Position numbers and translations under genes: made by a program. This document shows, one piece after another, positions 54,427-63,220 of a DNA stretch of 64,000 nt. Numbering within the stretch: the first letter of the stretch is position 1; each line of letters begins with the position of its first letter. This stretch comes from JAGQVA01 sp041391725 (GTDB taxonomy: Bacteria > Bacteroidota > Bacteroidia > J057), in NCBI GenBank assembly GCA_041391725.1, contig JAWKNL010000001.1, forward strand, positions 496,001 to 560,000, in the 5' to 3' direction. Under the pieces are notes generated by a model, which searched no databases, was not told where the DNA came from, and was given only the letters and a program-made list of their open reading frames with translations.

Positions 54427-55950
54427 ATGAAAAAAATATTCTCACTTTCCCTCCTTACCCTGTTTCACCTCAGCCTTCTGGTTTCCTCGGCAACCGGGCA
54501 GGTGGATTATGAAAAACTCGATGCGTATCTGGCCAAAACCGTTGCTGACTACCAAGTTCCCGGCCTTGCAATTGCTGTGGTGAAAGACGGCCAAACGGTT
54601 TTCTCCCACGGATATGGTCTTCGCGACACAGGTACAGACAAGCCCATTACGCCCAGTTCCCTTTTCGGAATTGCCTCCTGTTCCAAGGCATTCACTGCTA
54701 CCTGTATCGGGATGCTGGTCGATGAAGGAAAACTCAACTGGGACGACCGTGTAATTGACCACTTGCCCGATTTTCAGCTTTACGATCCCTACATTACCCG
54801 TGAGCTGCGGGTGCGCGATCTGCTCTGTCACCGCGCAGGTTTTGATACATTTGATGGAGATCTGCTCTGGTACGGAACCAGTTACAGCAGAGAGGAGATT
54901 GTCAGGAGAATTCGTTATTTACCCCTCAAAAACAGCTTCCGCTCAAAATTTGGCTACTCCAATGTCATGTTTATCACAGCCGGAGAAGTCGTCGAAGCAG
55001 TCAGCGGAATGAGTTGGGACGAATTTGTACAAAAACGCATATTCGATCCGCTCGAAATGAAAGACGCAACTACTACAAACCAGCATTTCAAGAAAAAAGA
55101 TGAGCGGGCCCTACCCCACCTTCAGGGCAAAGTCACAGAAGATATTAACTACGACAACAGCGGTCCGGCCGCTTCCCTCAATGCTTCGGTTTCCGATCTG
55201 AGCCACTGGCTTACCTTCTGGCTCGGCGGCGGAAAATACGGAGACAAACAACTGCTCTCGCCGCAATCGTGGAAAGAAATCACTTCGGCCCAGACCGCCC
55301 AGAATCCCAGCAACCTCGAACAACAAATGGGAATCCATTTTGAAAGTTATGCCCTGGGCTGGCGCATATTTGATTATGCCGGGCGAAAGGTAGTCGAACA
55401 CGATGGCGGCCTTCCCGGTTATATTTCCAAAGTGGCTTTTCTCCCTGAAGAAAATCTGGGGCTGGTCATCCTCACCAATGGCATGCCCGCTGTACTCAAT
55501 ATGGCCCTGAGGAACGAAGTTATCGACCGGTTTATGGGCCGGCCTGAAAATGACTGGGCGGGAAGAATGCTTTCCATCGAAAAAAACTATCTCGCTTATG
55601 TCGCCGGACAAAAAACGGAGCGGGAACAAACCCAGATCAAAGGCACGCAGCCTTCTCTCGCAATGGCAGACTATTCGGGAAAATACGAGGACAAAATGTA
55701 TGGGCCTGCTGAGGTGGAAATCCGCGACGGAAAGTTGTTTATCACACTTATTCCCACCGCTACTCTGTTTTCGGGCGAACTGAAACACTGGCATTACAAC
55801 ACCTTCCGGGTTGATTTTGCTGATCCTTTTCTGCCATTTGGACTGGTTGTTTTTGAAATGGATTCGGGCGGGAAAGTAACCGGATTTACCATTGACCTCC
55901 CCAACCCCGATTTCAATTTTTACAATCTGAAATTTGAAAAGAAAGAGTGA
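54427..55950 (+). CDS. serine hydrolase of the beta-lactamase/class C type, exported
   Basis: This 507-residue protein has a signal peptide (MKKIFSLSLLTLFHLSLLVS) and a beta-lactamase/transpeptidase-like domain (about 30-370). The SxxK motif is Ser84-Cys-Ser-Lys87 in GIASCSKAF. A YSN box (KFGYSNVMF) is present, and the HDGG motif (EHDGGLPGYISKVAFLPE) replaces KTG. A C-terminal DUF3471-like beta domain follows (GTQPSLAMADYSGKYEDKMY to PNPDFNFYNLKFEKKE). Such enzymes are usually esterases or D-aminopeptidases rather than resistance beta-lactamases. It lies 26 bp after the esterase gene on the same strand and may share its transcript. Confidence 0.85.
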   Translation: MKKIFSLSLLTLFHLSLLVSSATGQVDYEKLDAYLAKTVADYQVPGLAIAVVKDGQTVFSHGYGLRDTGTDKPITPSSLFGIASCSKAFTATCIGMLVDEGKLNWDDRVIDHLPDFQLYDPYITRELRVRDLLCHRAGFDTFDGDLLWYGTSYSREEIVRRIRYLPLKNSFRSKFGYSNVMFITAGEVVEAVSGMSWDEFVQKRIFDPLEMKDATTTNQHFKKKDERALPHLQGKVTEDINYDNSGPAASLNASVSDLSHWLTFWLGGGKYGDKQLLSPQSWKEITSAQTAQNPSNLEQQMGIHFESYALGWRIFDYAGRKVVEHDGGLPGYISKVAFLPEENLGLVILTNGMPAVLNMALRNEVIDRFMGRPENDWAGRMLSIEKNYLAYVAGQKTEREQTQIKGTQPSLAMADYSGKYEDKMYGPAEVEIRDGKLFITLIPTATLFSGELKHWHYNTFRVDFADPFLPFGLVVFEMDSGGKVTGFTIDLPNPDFNFYNLKFEKKE

Positions 55951-55975
55951 TCTGCGATCCGGTTGCATCAAAAAA

Positions 55976-56594
55976 TAAACACAGAGAAACAGAGAAACGG
56001 AGCAACTCCTCTGTGGCCTCTGTGTTTAAAACATAACATTGCAGAAAAGGAACACAGAGAAACGGAGAAACGGAGCAACTCCTCTGTGACCTCTGTGTCT
56101 CTGTGTTTAAAATATAACATTGCAGAAAAGGAACACAGAGAAACGGAGAAACGGAGCAACTCCTCTGTGACCTCTGTGTCTCTGTGTTTAAAACATAACA
56201 TTGCAGAAAAGGAACACAGAGAAACAGAGAAACGGAGCAACTCCTCTGTGACCTCTGTGTCTCTGTGTTTAAAACATAACATTGCAGAAAAGGAACACAG
56301 AGAAACAGAGAAACGGAGAAACGGAGCAACTCCTCTGTGACCTCTGTGTCTCTGTGTTTAAAACATAACATTGCAGAAAGGAACACAGAGAAACAGAGAA
56401 ACGGAGCAACTCCTCAGGACCTCTGTGTCTCTGTGTTTAAAACATAACATTGCAGAAAAGGAACACAGAGAAACAGAGAAACGGAGCAACTCCTCTGTGA
56501 CCTCTGTGTCTCTGTGTTTAAAACATAACATTGCAGAAAAGGAACACAGAGAAACAGAGAAACGGAGCAACTCCTCTGTAGACCTCTGTGTCAC
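55976..56594. repeat. array of eight ~81-bp tandem repeats, each an inverted repeat
   Basis: Units begin near 55977, 56051, 56132, 56213, 56294, 56382, 56462 and 56543, each starting AACACAGAGAAAC and most ending CATTGCAGAAAAGG. Internally each unit reads arm (ACACAGAGAAACAGAGAAAC), short GCAACT loop and the complementary arm (CTCTGTGTCTCTGTGT), so it can fold as a long imperfect hairpin. The first unit lacks one CTCTGTGT, the fifth has an extra GAAACGGA and the sixth lost a few bases; the last is truncated at ACCCGGTG. Because 81 is divisible by 3, long open frames exist on both strands; these are judged not coding. No unique spacers are present, so this is not CRISPR. Confidence 0.85.
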
Positions 56595-56685
56595 CCGGTG
56601 GGGGTACTTCGTTCTGTGCTTCATATTAGGTTGCGTCAGGATCTTTTTCAATAGATGAAACAAAGTAGCATCCGGCACCCATTTT

Positions 56686-57483
56686 TCACAATCCGGCATT
56701 CCACGAAATCATTTGCAGGCCGATCCCGATGGACAGCCAGGGCGCTCCCTGATAGGTCCAGACTTTAGCGGGAGCCTTGGGAACCATATCCACCCCGCTG
56801 AATACCCCCAGTTGGATTTTATCCATCTCAAGGATTATACCCAGGCTGGTCGTCAGGCCTGCAACATCCGTGGTTGCGGTAACGGCCCCTCCGGTATTTT
56901 CGGGGAAAGCAGAAATAGAAGACACGCCGGTGGCGAACAGGAAATTGATGAAATAGGGTTTAAACCGCGACAGCCCCTGTTTATAGCCGACAGACGTGCC
57001 GATAGCCACATCTTTGGATAAGTCAAAAGACGCTGCCTCTTTGTTGGGAAAACGAAATTTTACCGGAACCATCACCGCCCCAAAACTCACGGAAGAGATT
57101 TTGTTGTATAGTCTTGTCTTTGCCTGAAAGTCGAGCATACGCACACCGTAAAATACAGGGTTTTCCTTAGCAGAAGATTCGCCCTTATTTACTTTACTGC
57201 CGCGGTAAAATTTAAACACATACCATATATTTTCATCGATGGTCGCTGTGCCGATTACCTGGAAAATATCCCCTCGCTGTGCAATGGCACGGGCGTCATC
57301 CACAAATTGTTGGTTGAGCAGATTGTATTCGACAACCTGAGCTTCGGCGACGAAGATAAACGATTTGTCGATATATTCCTCCGAAGCGGTAAGTACGCCC
57401 TGTCCGGAGTTTTGGGAAAAGACTGTGCCTGCCAGAGACAGACACAGCATTTTCACCAGCATAAGAAATTTGAAAGCTTTCAT
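56686..57483 (-). CDS. secreted hypothetical protein, outer-membrane-like
   Basis: This 265-residue protein has a signal peptide (MKAFKFLMLVKMLCLSLAGT, cleavage after VFSQ). The N-terminal half contains EEYIDKSFIFVAEAQVVEYN. The C-terminal half has alternating hydrophobic strands (FGAVMVPVKFRFPNKEAASF, AIGTSVGYKQGLSRFKPYFI, TSLGIILEMDKIQLGVFSGV, PWLSIGIGLQMISWNAGL) that look like an outer-membrane beta-barrel ending in a hydrophobic residue. It is the third gene of an operon with two glycine-zipper proteins (33 bp after the preceding one). Function unknown. Confidence 0.6.
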   Translation of the reverse strand: MKAFKFLMLVKMLCLSLAGTVFSQNSGQGVLTASEEYIDKSFIFVAEAQVVEYNLLNQQFVDDARAIAQRGDIFQVIGTATIDENIWYVFKFYRGSKVNKGESSAKENPVFYGVRMLDFQAKTRLYNKISSVSFGAVMVPVKFRFPNKEAASFDLSKDVAIGTSVGYKQGLSRFKPYFINFLFATGVSSISAFPENTGGAVTATTDVAGLTTSLGIILEMDKIQLGVFSGVDMVPKAPAKVWTYQGAPWLSIGIGLQMISWNAGL

Positions 57484-57516
57484 AATGTGATGAATGAGAG
57501 ATTTAAAATAACTTCC

Positions 57517-58293
57517 CTAGTCGAATAGCGCAGCAGCAATCGAACCCCCAATGGCTCCGCCCAATGCACCTGCTCCTGCACCTGCAAGACCGCCTGCGGG
57601 GCCACCTCCAAGGAATCCGGTTATGCCCGTAACAATCGCGCCTTTGATCGCACCTTTTACATCCCCCTTCACGACATCTTTTACCTTCGCGAATGATTCG
57701 CCTGAAGTGCTACCTGCGCTGATTCCGACAACTCCGGGATTGGTTTGAGCCATCCCATCCCAAAACTCCACACTGTATCGGGCAACGGAAGCAGAGGCTA
57801 GAATCAGGTTTCCCATATCAGTAGTAATTCCGGGTTCTGCCATTACCTGATCTTCCAGTTTTTTTACCTCCGCAATAAAAGCTGATTTTGAGGCAAGGCT
57901 GGTATTATCAAAAAGGGCCAATAGTTTTTTCAGGTATAGGATATCCATTTTACTGGCACCCTGTCTCACCATCATAGAATCCATTGAGGGCATATCATTT
58001 GCCTGAAAAAGAGCTTTACGGGCAGCGTAAATTCCTGCGTAATCTTTGCTCCCCTCTTTCGTCATGTACCAGACTGTTTTGTCATAAATCGTGTCTTTAG
58101 GGGATCTTCTCCAACCTAACAGGTCGCCAATTTCTTTCACTCCGTCATTGTGCATTTGACCAAAAAAATCGAAGGGGTTTTTAGGGTTTTCCTGTGGTTT
58201 GGGATCAAAGTCCTGATTTCTGGGACGGGCAATCTGTGCGTAAGCAAAACTCAGAAGAAGTATTGCAGCTAAGACAAATCTGATGATTTTCAT
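57517..58293 (-). CDS. secreted glycine-zipper protein, paralogue B
   Basis: This is 258 residues from the ATG at 58291-58293 (MKIIRFVLAAILLLSFAYAQ signal peptide); a longer reading to 58446 only adds part of the upstream gene in another frame. The core shares NPFDFFGQMHNDGVKEIGDL with its neighbour, plus the SVARYSVEFWDGM segment near 190. The last 45 residues are a glycine-zipper (GDVKGAIKGAIVTGITGFLG, then GGPAGGLAGAGAGALGGAIG and GSIAAALFD) that could insert into membranes. It is the middle gene of a three-gene operon. Cys-free; function unknown. Confidence 0.65.
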   Translation of the reverse strand: MKIIRFVLAAILLLSFAYAQIARPRNQDFDPKPQENPKNPFDFFGQMHNDGVKEIGDLLGWRRSPKDTIYDKTVWYMTKEGSKDYAGIYAARKALFQANDMPSMDSMMVRQGASKMDILYLKKLLALFDNTSLASKSAFIAEVKKLEDQVMAEPGITTDMGNLILASASVARYSVEFWDGMAQTNPGVVGISAGSTSGESFAKVKDVVKGDVKGAIKGAIVTGITGFLGGGPAGGLAGAGAGALGGAIGGSIAAALFD

Positions 58294-58339
58294 TGTTTTG
58301 TTATTACAAGTGAATGAATGTTGTATTTGTAATCTGAAA

Positions 58340-59167
58340 TCAAAGGCCCAGGGCTGCAACAGCAGATCCGAAGATGGCGCCGGTGGCGATGCCCCCCAGG
58401 ATACCAGGAATGATTCCTGCTGGTCCGCCCAGAATGCCGCCCGCAATGCCGCCCTGATATCCGCCCGCTACACCGCCTTTTACGTCTGCTTTGGCAATTC
58501 CCTGCGAAACTTTAAGCGCAGTCATAGAGGTGCCCGCCGGCATAAGCGAGGGATTGGCCGCCATCATACCAACCCAGAAATCAAGGCTGTAACGGCTTAC
58601 GGAAGCGTGGGCCAGCAATCCGTCGCGCTGATCCTGAGTAAGGCGGGTATCGGCCATGATAGTAGATTCAATACCTTTGATTTTGGAAACGATAGTAGCT
58701 TTGTCCGTGGCATTGGGATCTTCGAGCGCAGCGAGAATCTGCTTGAGGTACAGCGCTTCATAGCGGGAGAGAACCGTCGTATTGAGAATTTCGGTCTGCT
58801 TCTCATCGGTAGAGGCGATAAAACCGCCGAGAAAATCCCGTTTCGAATTGAAGTGATTGATGTAGTCATTGCGGCTGTCCATTTGCCTGACATACACATC
58901 CGTCCAGTAAACCAGCGTATCTACGGGAGCGCCTTTCCAGCCGGTTTTGTTGCCGAGATACTCCATGGCGCTGTTGTGCATCTGGCCGATATAGTCTAAC
59001 GGATTGCTGGGATTGAGCACAATCGGATCGGGATTGTAAATGGTTCCCGGGAAAAAAGTGCCTCTGTTGATTCCATCGGAGGAAACTGTCGTTGTAGTCT
59101 TCTGACCGAAAAGTGACGGAAAGACCAGTACGCTGAATACAGCGAAGATGATTTGTTTGAAGTTCAT
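58340..59167 (-). CDS. secreted glycine-zipper protein, paralogue A
   Basis: This 275-residue protein has a signal peptide (FKQIIFAVFSVLVFPSLFGQ). It contains NPLDYIGQMHNSAMEYLGNK, RYEALYLKQILAALEDPNAT and HASVSRYSLDFWVGMMAANP, aligning with paralogue B over most of its length, and ends in a glycine-zipper (GGVAGGYQGGIAGGILGGPA, then GIIPGILGGIATGAIFGSAV). It is the first gene of the operon, divergent from a histidine kinase gene 153 bp away. The tail resembles membrane-inserting bacteriocin-like peptides, but no double-glycine leader or immunity gene is recognised. I recall related Bacteroidota proteins with the 'NPyDyiGxxHN' opening and no known function. Confidence 0.65.
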   Translation of the reverse strand: MNFKQIIFAVFSVLVFPSLFGQKTTTTVSSDGINRGTFFPGTIYNPDPIVLNPSNPLDYIGQMHNSAMEYLGNKTGWKGAPVDTLVYWTDVYVRQMDSRNDYINHFNSKRDFLGGFIASTDEKQTEILNTTVLSRYEALYLKQILAALEDPNATDKATIVSKIKGIESTIMADTRLTQDQRDGLLAHASVSRYSLDFWVGMMAANPSLMPAGTSMTALKVSQGIAKADVKGGVAGGYQGGIAGGILGGPAGIIPGILGGIATGAIFGSAVAALGL

Positions 59168-59320
59168 GTTGTAAAAAGTTAATTGTTAAAAAAGTTCCTG
59201 TGTTTGTTGTCAATAAAGATTTAGTCTGATTGAACCATACAAATCTGGGGGGAAAAACTGCGCTCCGCAATCCGGCGAAAAGGGTAATTACGTATATCCC
59301 CCAAAACAGGGATACACCAT

Positions 59321-61267
59321 ATGAATCCGACCCTTCTGCCTTCACTGATCCGCAACAATCTTCTGCCGGTGGTACTCTGCCTGGTTAGTTTCGGGCTGGT
59401 ATCGGGGCAAACAGAACCTTCCCGCCAACTGGTGACCTCTTCCTATTCGCCCACCCCCACATACACCGCAAAGGACACTGCAAAAGTGCGGGAACTGATG
59501 GAAAAAGGGAAAGCCTGGTATCAGCACAATGCAGATTCCGCCAGGTATTACCATGAAAAAGGGCTGGCACTGGCGCGGAAATGCGGATTTAAAAAAGGCG
59601 AGGCCCGTTGCCTGATCAATCTCGCCAACGCAGTATATGATTTGGGAGAGTATTTGCTGGCCAATCAACTATGCGAAGAGGCCATTCCCCTCTGTCTGGA
59701 AATCAATTTAAAAAAAGAATTAGCCGCCACGTACAATACCCTCGCCAATAGCTGGAATTATCTGGGGAATCACCATCTGGCTGTGAGTTATTATGAAAAA
59801 AGCCTTAATGCCATGGAAAGCGTAAAGGTTCCGCCTTATTTTCCTATTACCGTAACCAATAACCTTTCCACCCTATACCTTGATCTCAAACTTTACAACA
59901 AAGCCCTAACCAACAGCCTTCGTTGCCTCGGGCTTTCCCTCGCTATTCAGGATACGGCAACAGCAGCTACAGCCAGCCTGAACATCGGAAACGCGCTTAA
60001 AAGTCTGGGGAAACCCGATAGTGCCATGATTTTTTACCAACAGGCATTAGAATATGGAAAAACTTCCGGGTATCAGACCCTTATCGTCACGACTTTAGGC
60101 AATATGTCTGACTACTATCTGGACAGAGGAGACTATGCACAATCCCGCCAGTTGCTGAACCAGGGGCTGGCATTAGCAAAAAAAACAGGTGATGAATACG
60201 GAAAAATGATCAACCTGCATGGCTTAGGGAGACTGGATTATTGGGAGAAAAATTTCGGTTCTGCCGAAAAAAATTATCAGGCGGCCTTAGCCATCGGAGA
60301 GCGTCTGGGTATGAAAGATTATACCTACACCCTCTATCTCGACCTTTCCGACCTCGCCCATATCCGAAAAGATCAGAATCAGGCATTGATTTACAGGAAA
60401 AGATATTATGCCATTCGCGATTCTATCGCCAATACCACCCTGATCCATGCTGTTCAGGAGATGGAAACGCGCTACGAAACTGTGAAAAAGGAAAAGCAGA
60501 TACAGTCCCTGATGCAGGAAGCTACTTTGCGTCAGCTTCAACTCAGGCAGCGCAATATCCAGTTTTACAGTGCCACGGCCCTCGCTATTCTGCTGCTGAT
60601 CAGCGGTTTTCTGGGATACCGCAACCTGCGGCACAGAGGAAAACTCTCGGTAGCTGCGGCCCTGCTCGAAGGACAGGAAGCCGAACGGTCGCGCCTTGCC
60701 CGTGATCTCCACGACGGACTCGGCGGCAGGATTACCGGCGTGCGGCATTTTATACAGGCACTGAGCGGCCGTACCGATGATATAAGGGAGGAATTTTCGC
60801 GGGCAGTGGCGGAGCTCGACCGATGCACCAGCGAACTGCGCCATATCGCCCGCAATATGATGCCGGAGGCCCTGAGCCGCTTCGGGCTCAAAGACGCGCT
60901 GGAGGACTACTGCGACCATATGCGCGAAGCCACAACAGCAGAAATACACGTTTTTACCTCCGGTCTGGAGGAGCGACTTCCCGAAAACAAGGAAATCGTA
61001 CTGTTCCGCATCATTCAGGAACTGCTCAACAATGCGGTCAAATATTCATCGGCCAGTGAGATTATCGCTCAGATTACCCGCGACGGAGACCGGGTACATC
61101 TCACCGTCGAGGACAACGGCCGGGGGTTTGATCCTCAGATACTTCATACATCGCCCGGTGTGGGCTGGGCCAATATCATGTCGCGTGTCCGCTACCTCAA
61201 TGGCGCGCTTGACTGGCATACAAGTCCCGGAGAAGGTTTAATTGTCAATATCGAAAGTTATGTCTGA
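59321..61267 (+). CDS. TPR-containing sensor histidine kinase (NarL/LuxR-type partner)
   Basis: This 648-residue protein has a signal/anchor segment (LLPVVLCLVSFGLVSG) and about seven TPR repeats in the outside part (ARKCGFKKGEARCLINLANA, SNSWNYLGNHHLAVSYYEKS type). One membrane helix lies at about 412-432 (FYSATALAILLLISGFLGY). The HisKA_3 dimerisation helix (SRLARDLHDGLGGRI) has the phosphorylated His at about 464. A C-terminal ATPase domain follows (LLNNAVKYSSASEIIAQI, TVEDNGRGFDP, GWANIMSRVRYLNG). The stop overlaps the next gene's start by 8 nt (61260-61267). Divergent from the glycine-zipper operon, it may sense something in the envelope and control that operon. Confidence 0.88.
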   Translation: MNPTLLPSLIRNNLLPVVLCLVSFGLVSGQTEPSRQLVTSSYSPTPTYTAKDTAKVRELMEKGKAWYQHNADSARYYHEKGLALARKCGFKKGEARCLINLANAVYDLGEYLLANQLCEEAIPLCLEINLKKELAATYNTLANSWNYLGNHHLAVSYYEKSLNAMESVKVPPYFPITVTNNLSTLYLDLKLYNKALTNSLRCLGLSLAIQDTATAATASLNIGNALKSLGKPDSAMIFYQQALEYGKTSGYQTLIVTTLGNMSDYYLDRGDYAQSRQLLNQGLALAKKTGDEYGKMINLHGLGRLDYWEKNFGSAEKNYQAALAIGERLGMKDYTYTLYLDLSDLAHIRKDQNQALIYRKRYYAIRDSIANTTLIHAVQEMETRYETVKKEKQIQSLMQEATLRQLQLRQRNIQFYSATALAILLLISGFLGYRNLRHRGKLSVAAALLEGQEAERSRLARDLHDGLGGRITGVRHFIQALSGRTDDIREEFSRAVAELDRCTSELRHIARNMMPEALSRFGLKDALEDYCDHMREATTAEIHVFTSGLEERLPENKEIVLFRIIQELLNNAVKYSSASEIIAQITRDGDRVHLTVEDNGRGFDPQILHTSPGVGWANIMSRVRYLNGALDWHTSPGEGLIVNIESYV

Positions 61268-61892
61268 TACCATCCGCGTATTTATCGTAGATGACCATCC
61301 GGTGGTCGTCGAAGGGATCAAAAGCCTCCTGCAGTCTGCAACCGGTTTTTTCATAGCGGGATATGCCCATACGGGCGCAGAAGCGCTGGAAACAATCTCC
61401 CCTGCCTCCACCGACGTGGTGCTGGCCGACATCAACCTGCCAGACATGACCGGTATGGATTTGTGCAAAAAGATCAAATCCACCGCGCCGCAGATTTGCG
61501 TGCTTGGGCTCAGCAATTTTAAGGAGCGAAGTTATATCACCCGTATGGTTGACAGCGGGGCCTCGGGTTATCTGCTGAAAAACACGCCTCCACGGCAACT
61601 GGAAATGGCCATACGTATGGCTTACGAAGGGCAGATGTACATGGCGCAGGAAGTCATGCAGATGATCGTCAGGCCCGACGCCACCGACCCGGCAGCCCTT
61701 CCCCGAATGACCAGCAGAGAAAAGGAAGTATTACACCTGATCGCGGAGGGAATGACCAATGGCGAAATCAGCGAAAAACTATTTATCAGCCCCCTTACCG
61801 TTGACAGCCACCGCAAAAACCTTCTGACAAAATTTTCTGCCCGCAACACCGCCGCTCTGGTAAAATTTGCGATGTGCAATAATCTGATTTGA
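61260..61892 (+). CDS. LuxR/NarL-type response regulator
   Basis: This is 210 residues from the ATG at 61260 (MSDTIRVFIVDDHPVVVEGI). The receiver domain carries the acidic pair Asp11/Asp12 and the phospho-acceptor Asp57 (VVLADINLPDMTG). The LuxR HTH spans about 145-205 (MTSREKEVLHLIAEGMTNGE, ISEKLFISPLTVDSHRKNLL). Overlapping start and the preceding kinase indicate one two-component pair. A longer in-frame start at 61242 is inside the kinase gene and is less likely. Downstream lie two palindromes, the second a possible terminator. Confidence 0.92.
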   Translation: MSDTIRVFIVDDHPVVVEGIKSLLQSATGFFIAGYAHTGAEALETISPASTDVVLADINLPDMTGMDLCKKIKSTAPQICVLGLSNFKERSYITRMVDSGASGYLLKNTPPRQLEMAIRMAYEGQMYMAQEVMQMIVRPDATDPAALPRMTSREKEVLHLIAEGMTNGEISEKLFISPLTVDSHRKNLLTKFSARNTAALVKFAMCNNLI

Positions 61893-61919
61893 CCCAAAAT
61901 CAACAGGAGTTGCGACAAA

Positions 61920-61978
61920 ACTTGTAATACATTACAAGTTTTATCGCACAAAAATTGTAATGCATTACAAGTTTTTTT
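61920..61978. promoter_or_regulatory. two palindromes of TTGTAAT...ATTACAA type before the ATPase gene
   Basis: The first is CTTGTAATACATTACAAG (61921-61938) and the second TTGTAATGCATTACAA (61955-61970), the latter a perfect 16-bp palindrome followed by G and T7. A third, partial copy (TTGTAT..TGTAATGCAA) sits near 61982-61999. They could be operators for the downstream gene, and the second could also end transcription from the response regulator. Confidence 0.6.
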
Positions 61979-62002
61979 AAATTGTATCTGTAATGCAACC
62001 TC

Positions 62003-63220
62003 ATGGATATATTATTCGAAATAAATAACCGCCGTGTCTCCACAACCTCAATCCAGTTTCAGCGAAGTCTGAAACAACAGATCAACTGGCTTTCACGGCT
62101 GGTAGAAATCAGAGGCTCGCGAGGCGTTGGAAAAACAACTTTGCTTCTACAGCGTGTTCAGGAGATGCATTCGGAAAAGCCCCGCGAAGGGATTTATGTA
62201 TCACTGGATGACGCTTATTTTTATGATGAAAGCCTGGTAAATTTTGCGGATCAGTATGTGAAATATGGCGGAACCCATCTCTATCTGGATGAGGTTCATA
62301 AATATCCGGTCAAAAAAAAAGGCATGGACTGGTCAAGAGAAGTAAAAATTATCTACGATCGTTATCCGGAGCTTTATATTGTGTTTACAGGTTCATCAAT
62401 CTTAGAACTACATAGAGGTGAAGGCGATTTAAGCCGGCGGCGGAGTACCTATATTTTGTCCGGGCTGTCTTTCCGGGAGTATCTGATTTATCACAAAATA
62501 TTTGAAACTGAGCCAATCGAATTATCCGATATTCTGGCTGATCACACAAATTTTTCTCGTGAAATCAGTTCGAAGATCACTGTTATTCAACACTTTAAAG
62601 ACTATCTTCAATATGGTTATTACCCCTTTTACAAGGAAGACCCGGATCATTATTATCTCAGAATCAAAGACGTGATTTCCCTCATTCTGGAGAGTGATAT
62701 TCCAGCTTCGGTAGATATTCATTTTGATACCGTATTTAAATTAAAACGATTACTGGGAGCAATTGCTACGTCATCTCCCTATTCGCCAAATCTGACTCAG
62801 CTACGTGCAGATTTACAAATCACTGACCAGCGAACCCTGATAAAATATCTGGAGTATCTGGAAAAAGCAGAACTGCTACATGCACTCCAGAAAGATGCGA
62901 CGGGAAATAGAATTCTCAAAAAACCCGACAAGTTATATTTAAATAATACCAACCTTATGTTTGCATTGTCGCTCAATCGCGTGGTAACAGGCAATATAAG
63001 AGAAACCTTTTTTCTGAATCAGTTAAGCTACAAACATCAGGTTAGTTACCCCAATACTGGTGACTTCCTCGTAGATGATCAGTATATTTTTGAAGTTGGT
63101 GGCAGAGGAAAAGACAGCCGTCAGATTAAAGATGCAAAAAACGCGTTTATTGCTGCAGATGAAATTGAGACAGGAATTGGCAATAAAATTCCCTTATGGT
63201 TGTTTGGATTTCTTTATTAA
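62003..63220 (+). CDS. AAA-family ATPase with DUF4143-like C-terminal part
   Basis: This 405-residue cytoplasmic protein has Walker A GSRGVGKT at 38-45 and Walker B LYLDEVHK at about 91-98. The sensor segment IVFTGSSILEL is followed by the arginine-rich RRRSTYILSGLSFREYL. A winged-helix-like middle part contains the DUF4143-type stretch ITDQRTLIKYLEYLEKAELL. A C-terminal PD-(D/E)XK-like fold has FLVDDQYIFEVGGRGKDSRQ. Such proteins (archaeal-type ATPase/DUF4143) are common in many copies; their role is uncertain but linked to mobile or stress functions. The start follows the palindromes by 25 bp. Confidence 0.85.
   Translation: MDILFEINNRRVSTTSIQFQRSLKQQINWLSRLVEIRGSRGVGKTTLLLQRVQEMHSEKPREGIYVSLDDAYFYDESLVNFADQYVKYGGTHLYLDEVHKYPVKKKGMDWSREVKIIYDRYPELYIVFTGSSILELHRGEGDLSRRRSTYILSGLSFREYLIYHKIFETEPIELSDILADHTNFSREISSKITVIQHFKDYLQYGYYPFYKEDPDHYYLRIKDVISLILESDIPASVDIHFDTVFKLKRLLGAIATSSPYSPNLTQLRADLQITDQRTLIKYLEYLEKAELLHALQKDATGNRILKKPDKLYLNNTNLMFALSLNRVVTGNIRETFFLNQLSYKHQVSYPNTGDFLVDDQYIFEVGGRGKDSRQIKDAKNAFIAADEIETGIGNKIPLWLFGFLY

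Noticed and set aside
54427..55950. Antibiotic-resistance beta-lactamase
   Set aside because: The HDGG motif and the C-terminal DUF3471-like domain point to an esterase or peptidase of the class C-like family, and no resistance context is present.
55976..56594. CRISPR array
   Set aside because: The whole 81-bp unit is repeated, with no variable spacers, and no cas gene is in the window.
55913..56699. Long ORFs on both strands within the 81-bp repeat array
   Set aside because: They are produced by a repeat length divisible by three; the peptides are pure low-complexity repeats with no start signals.
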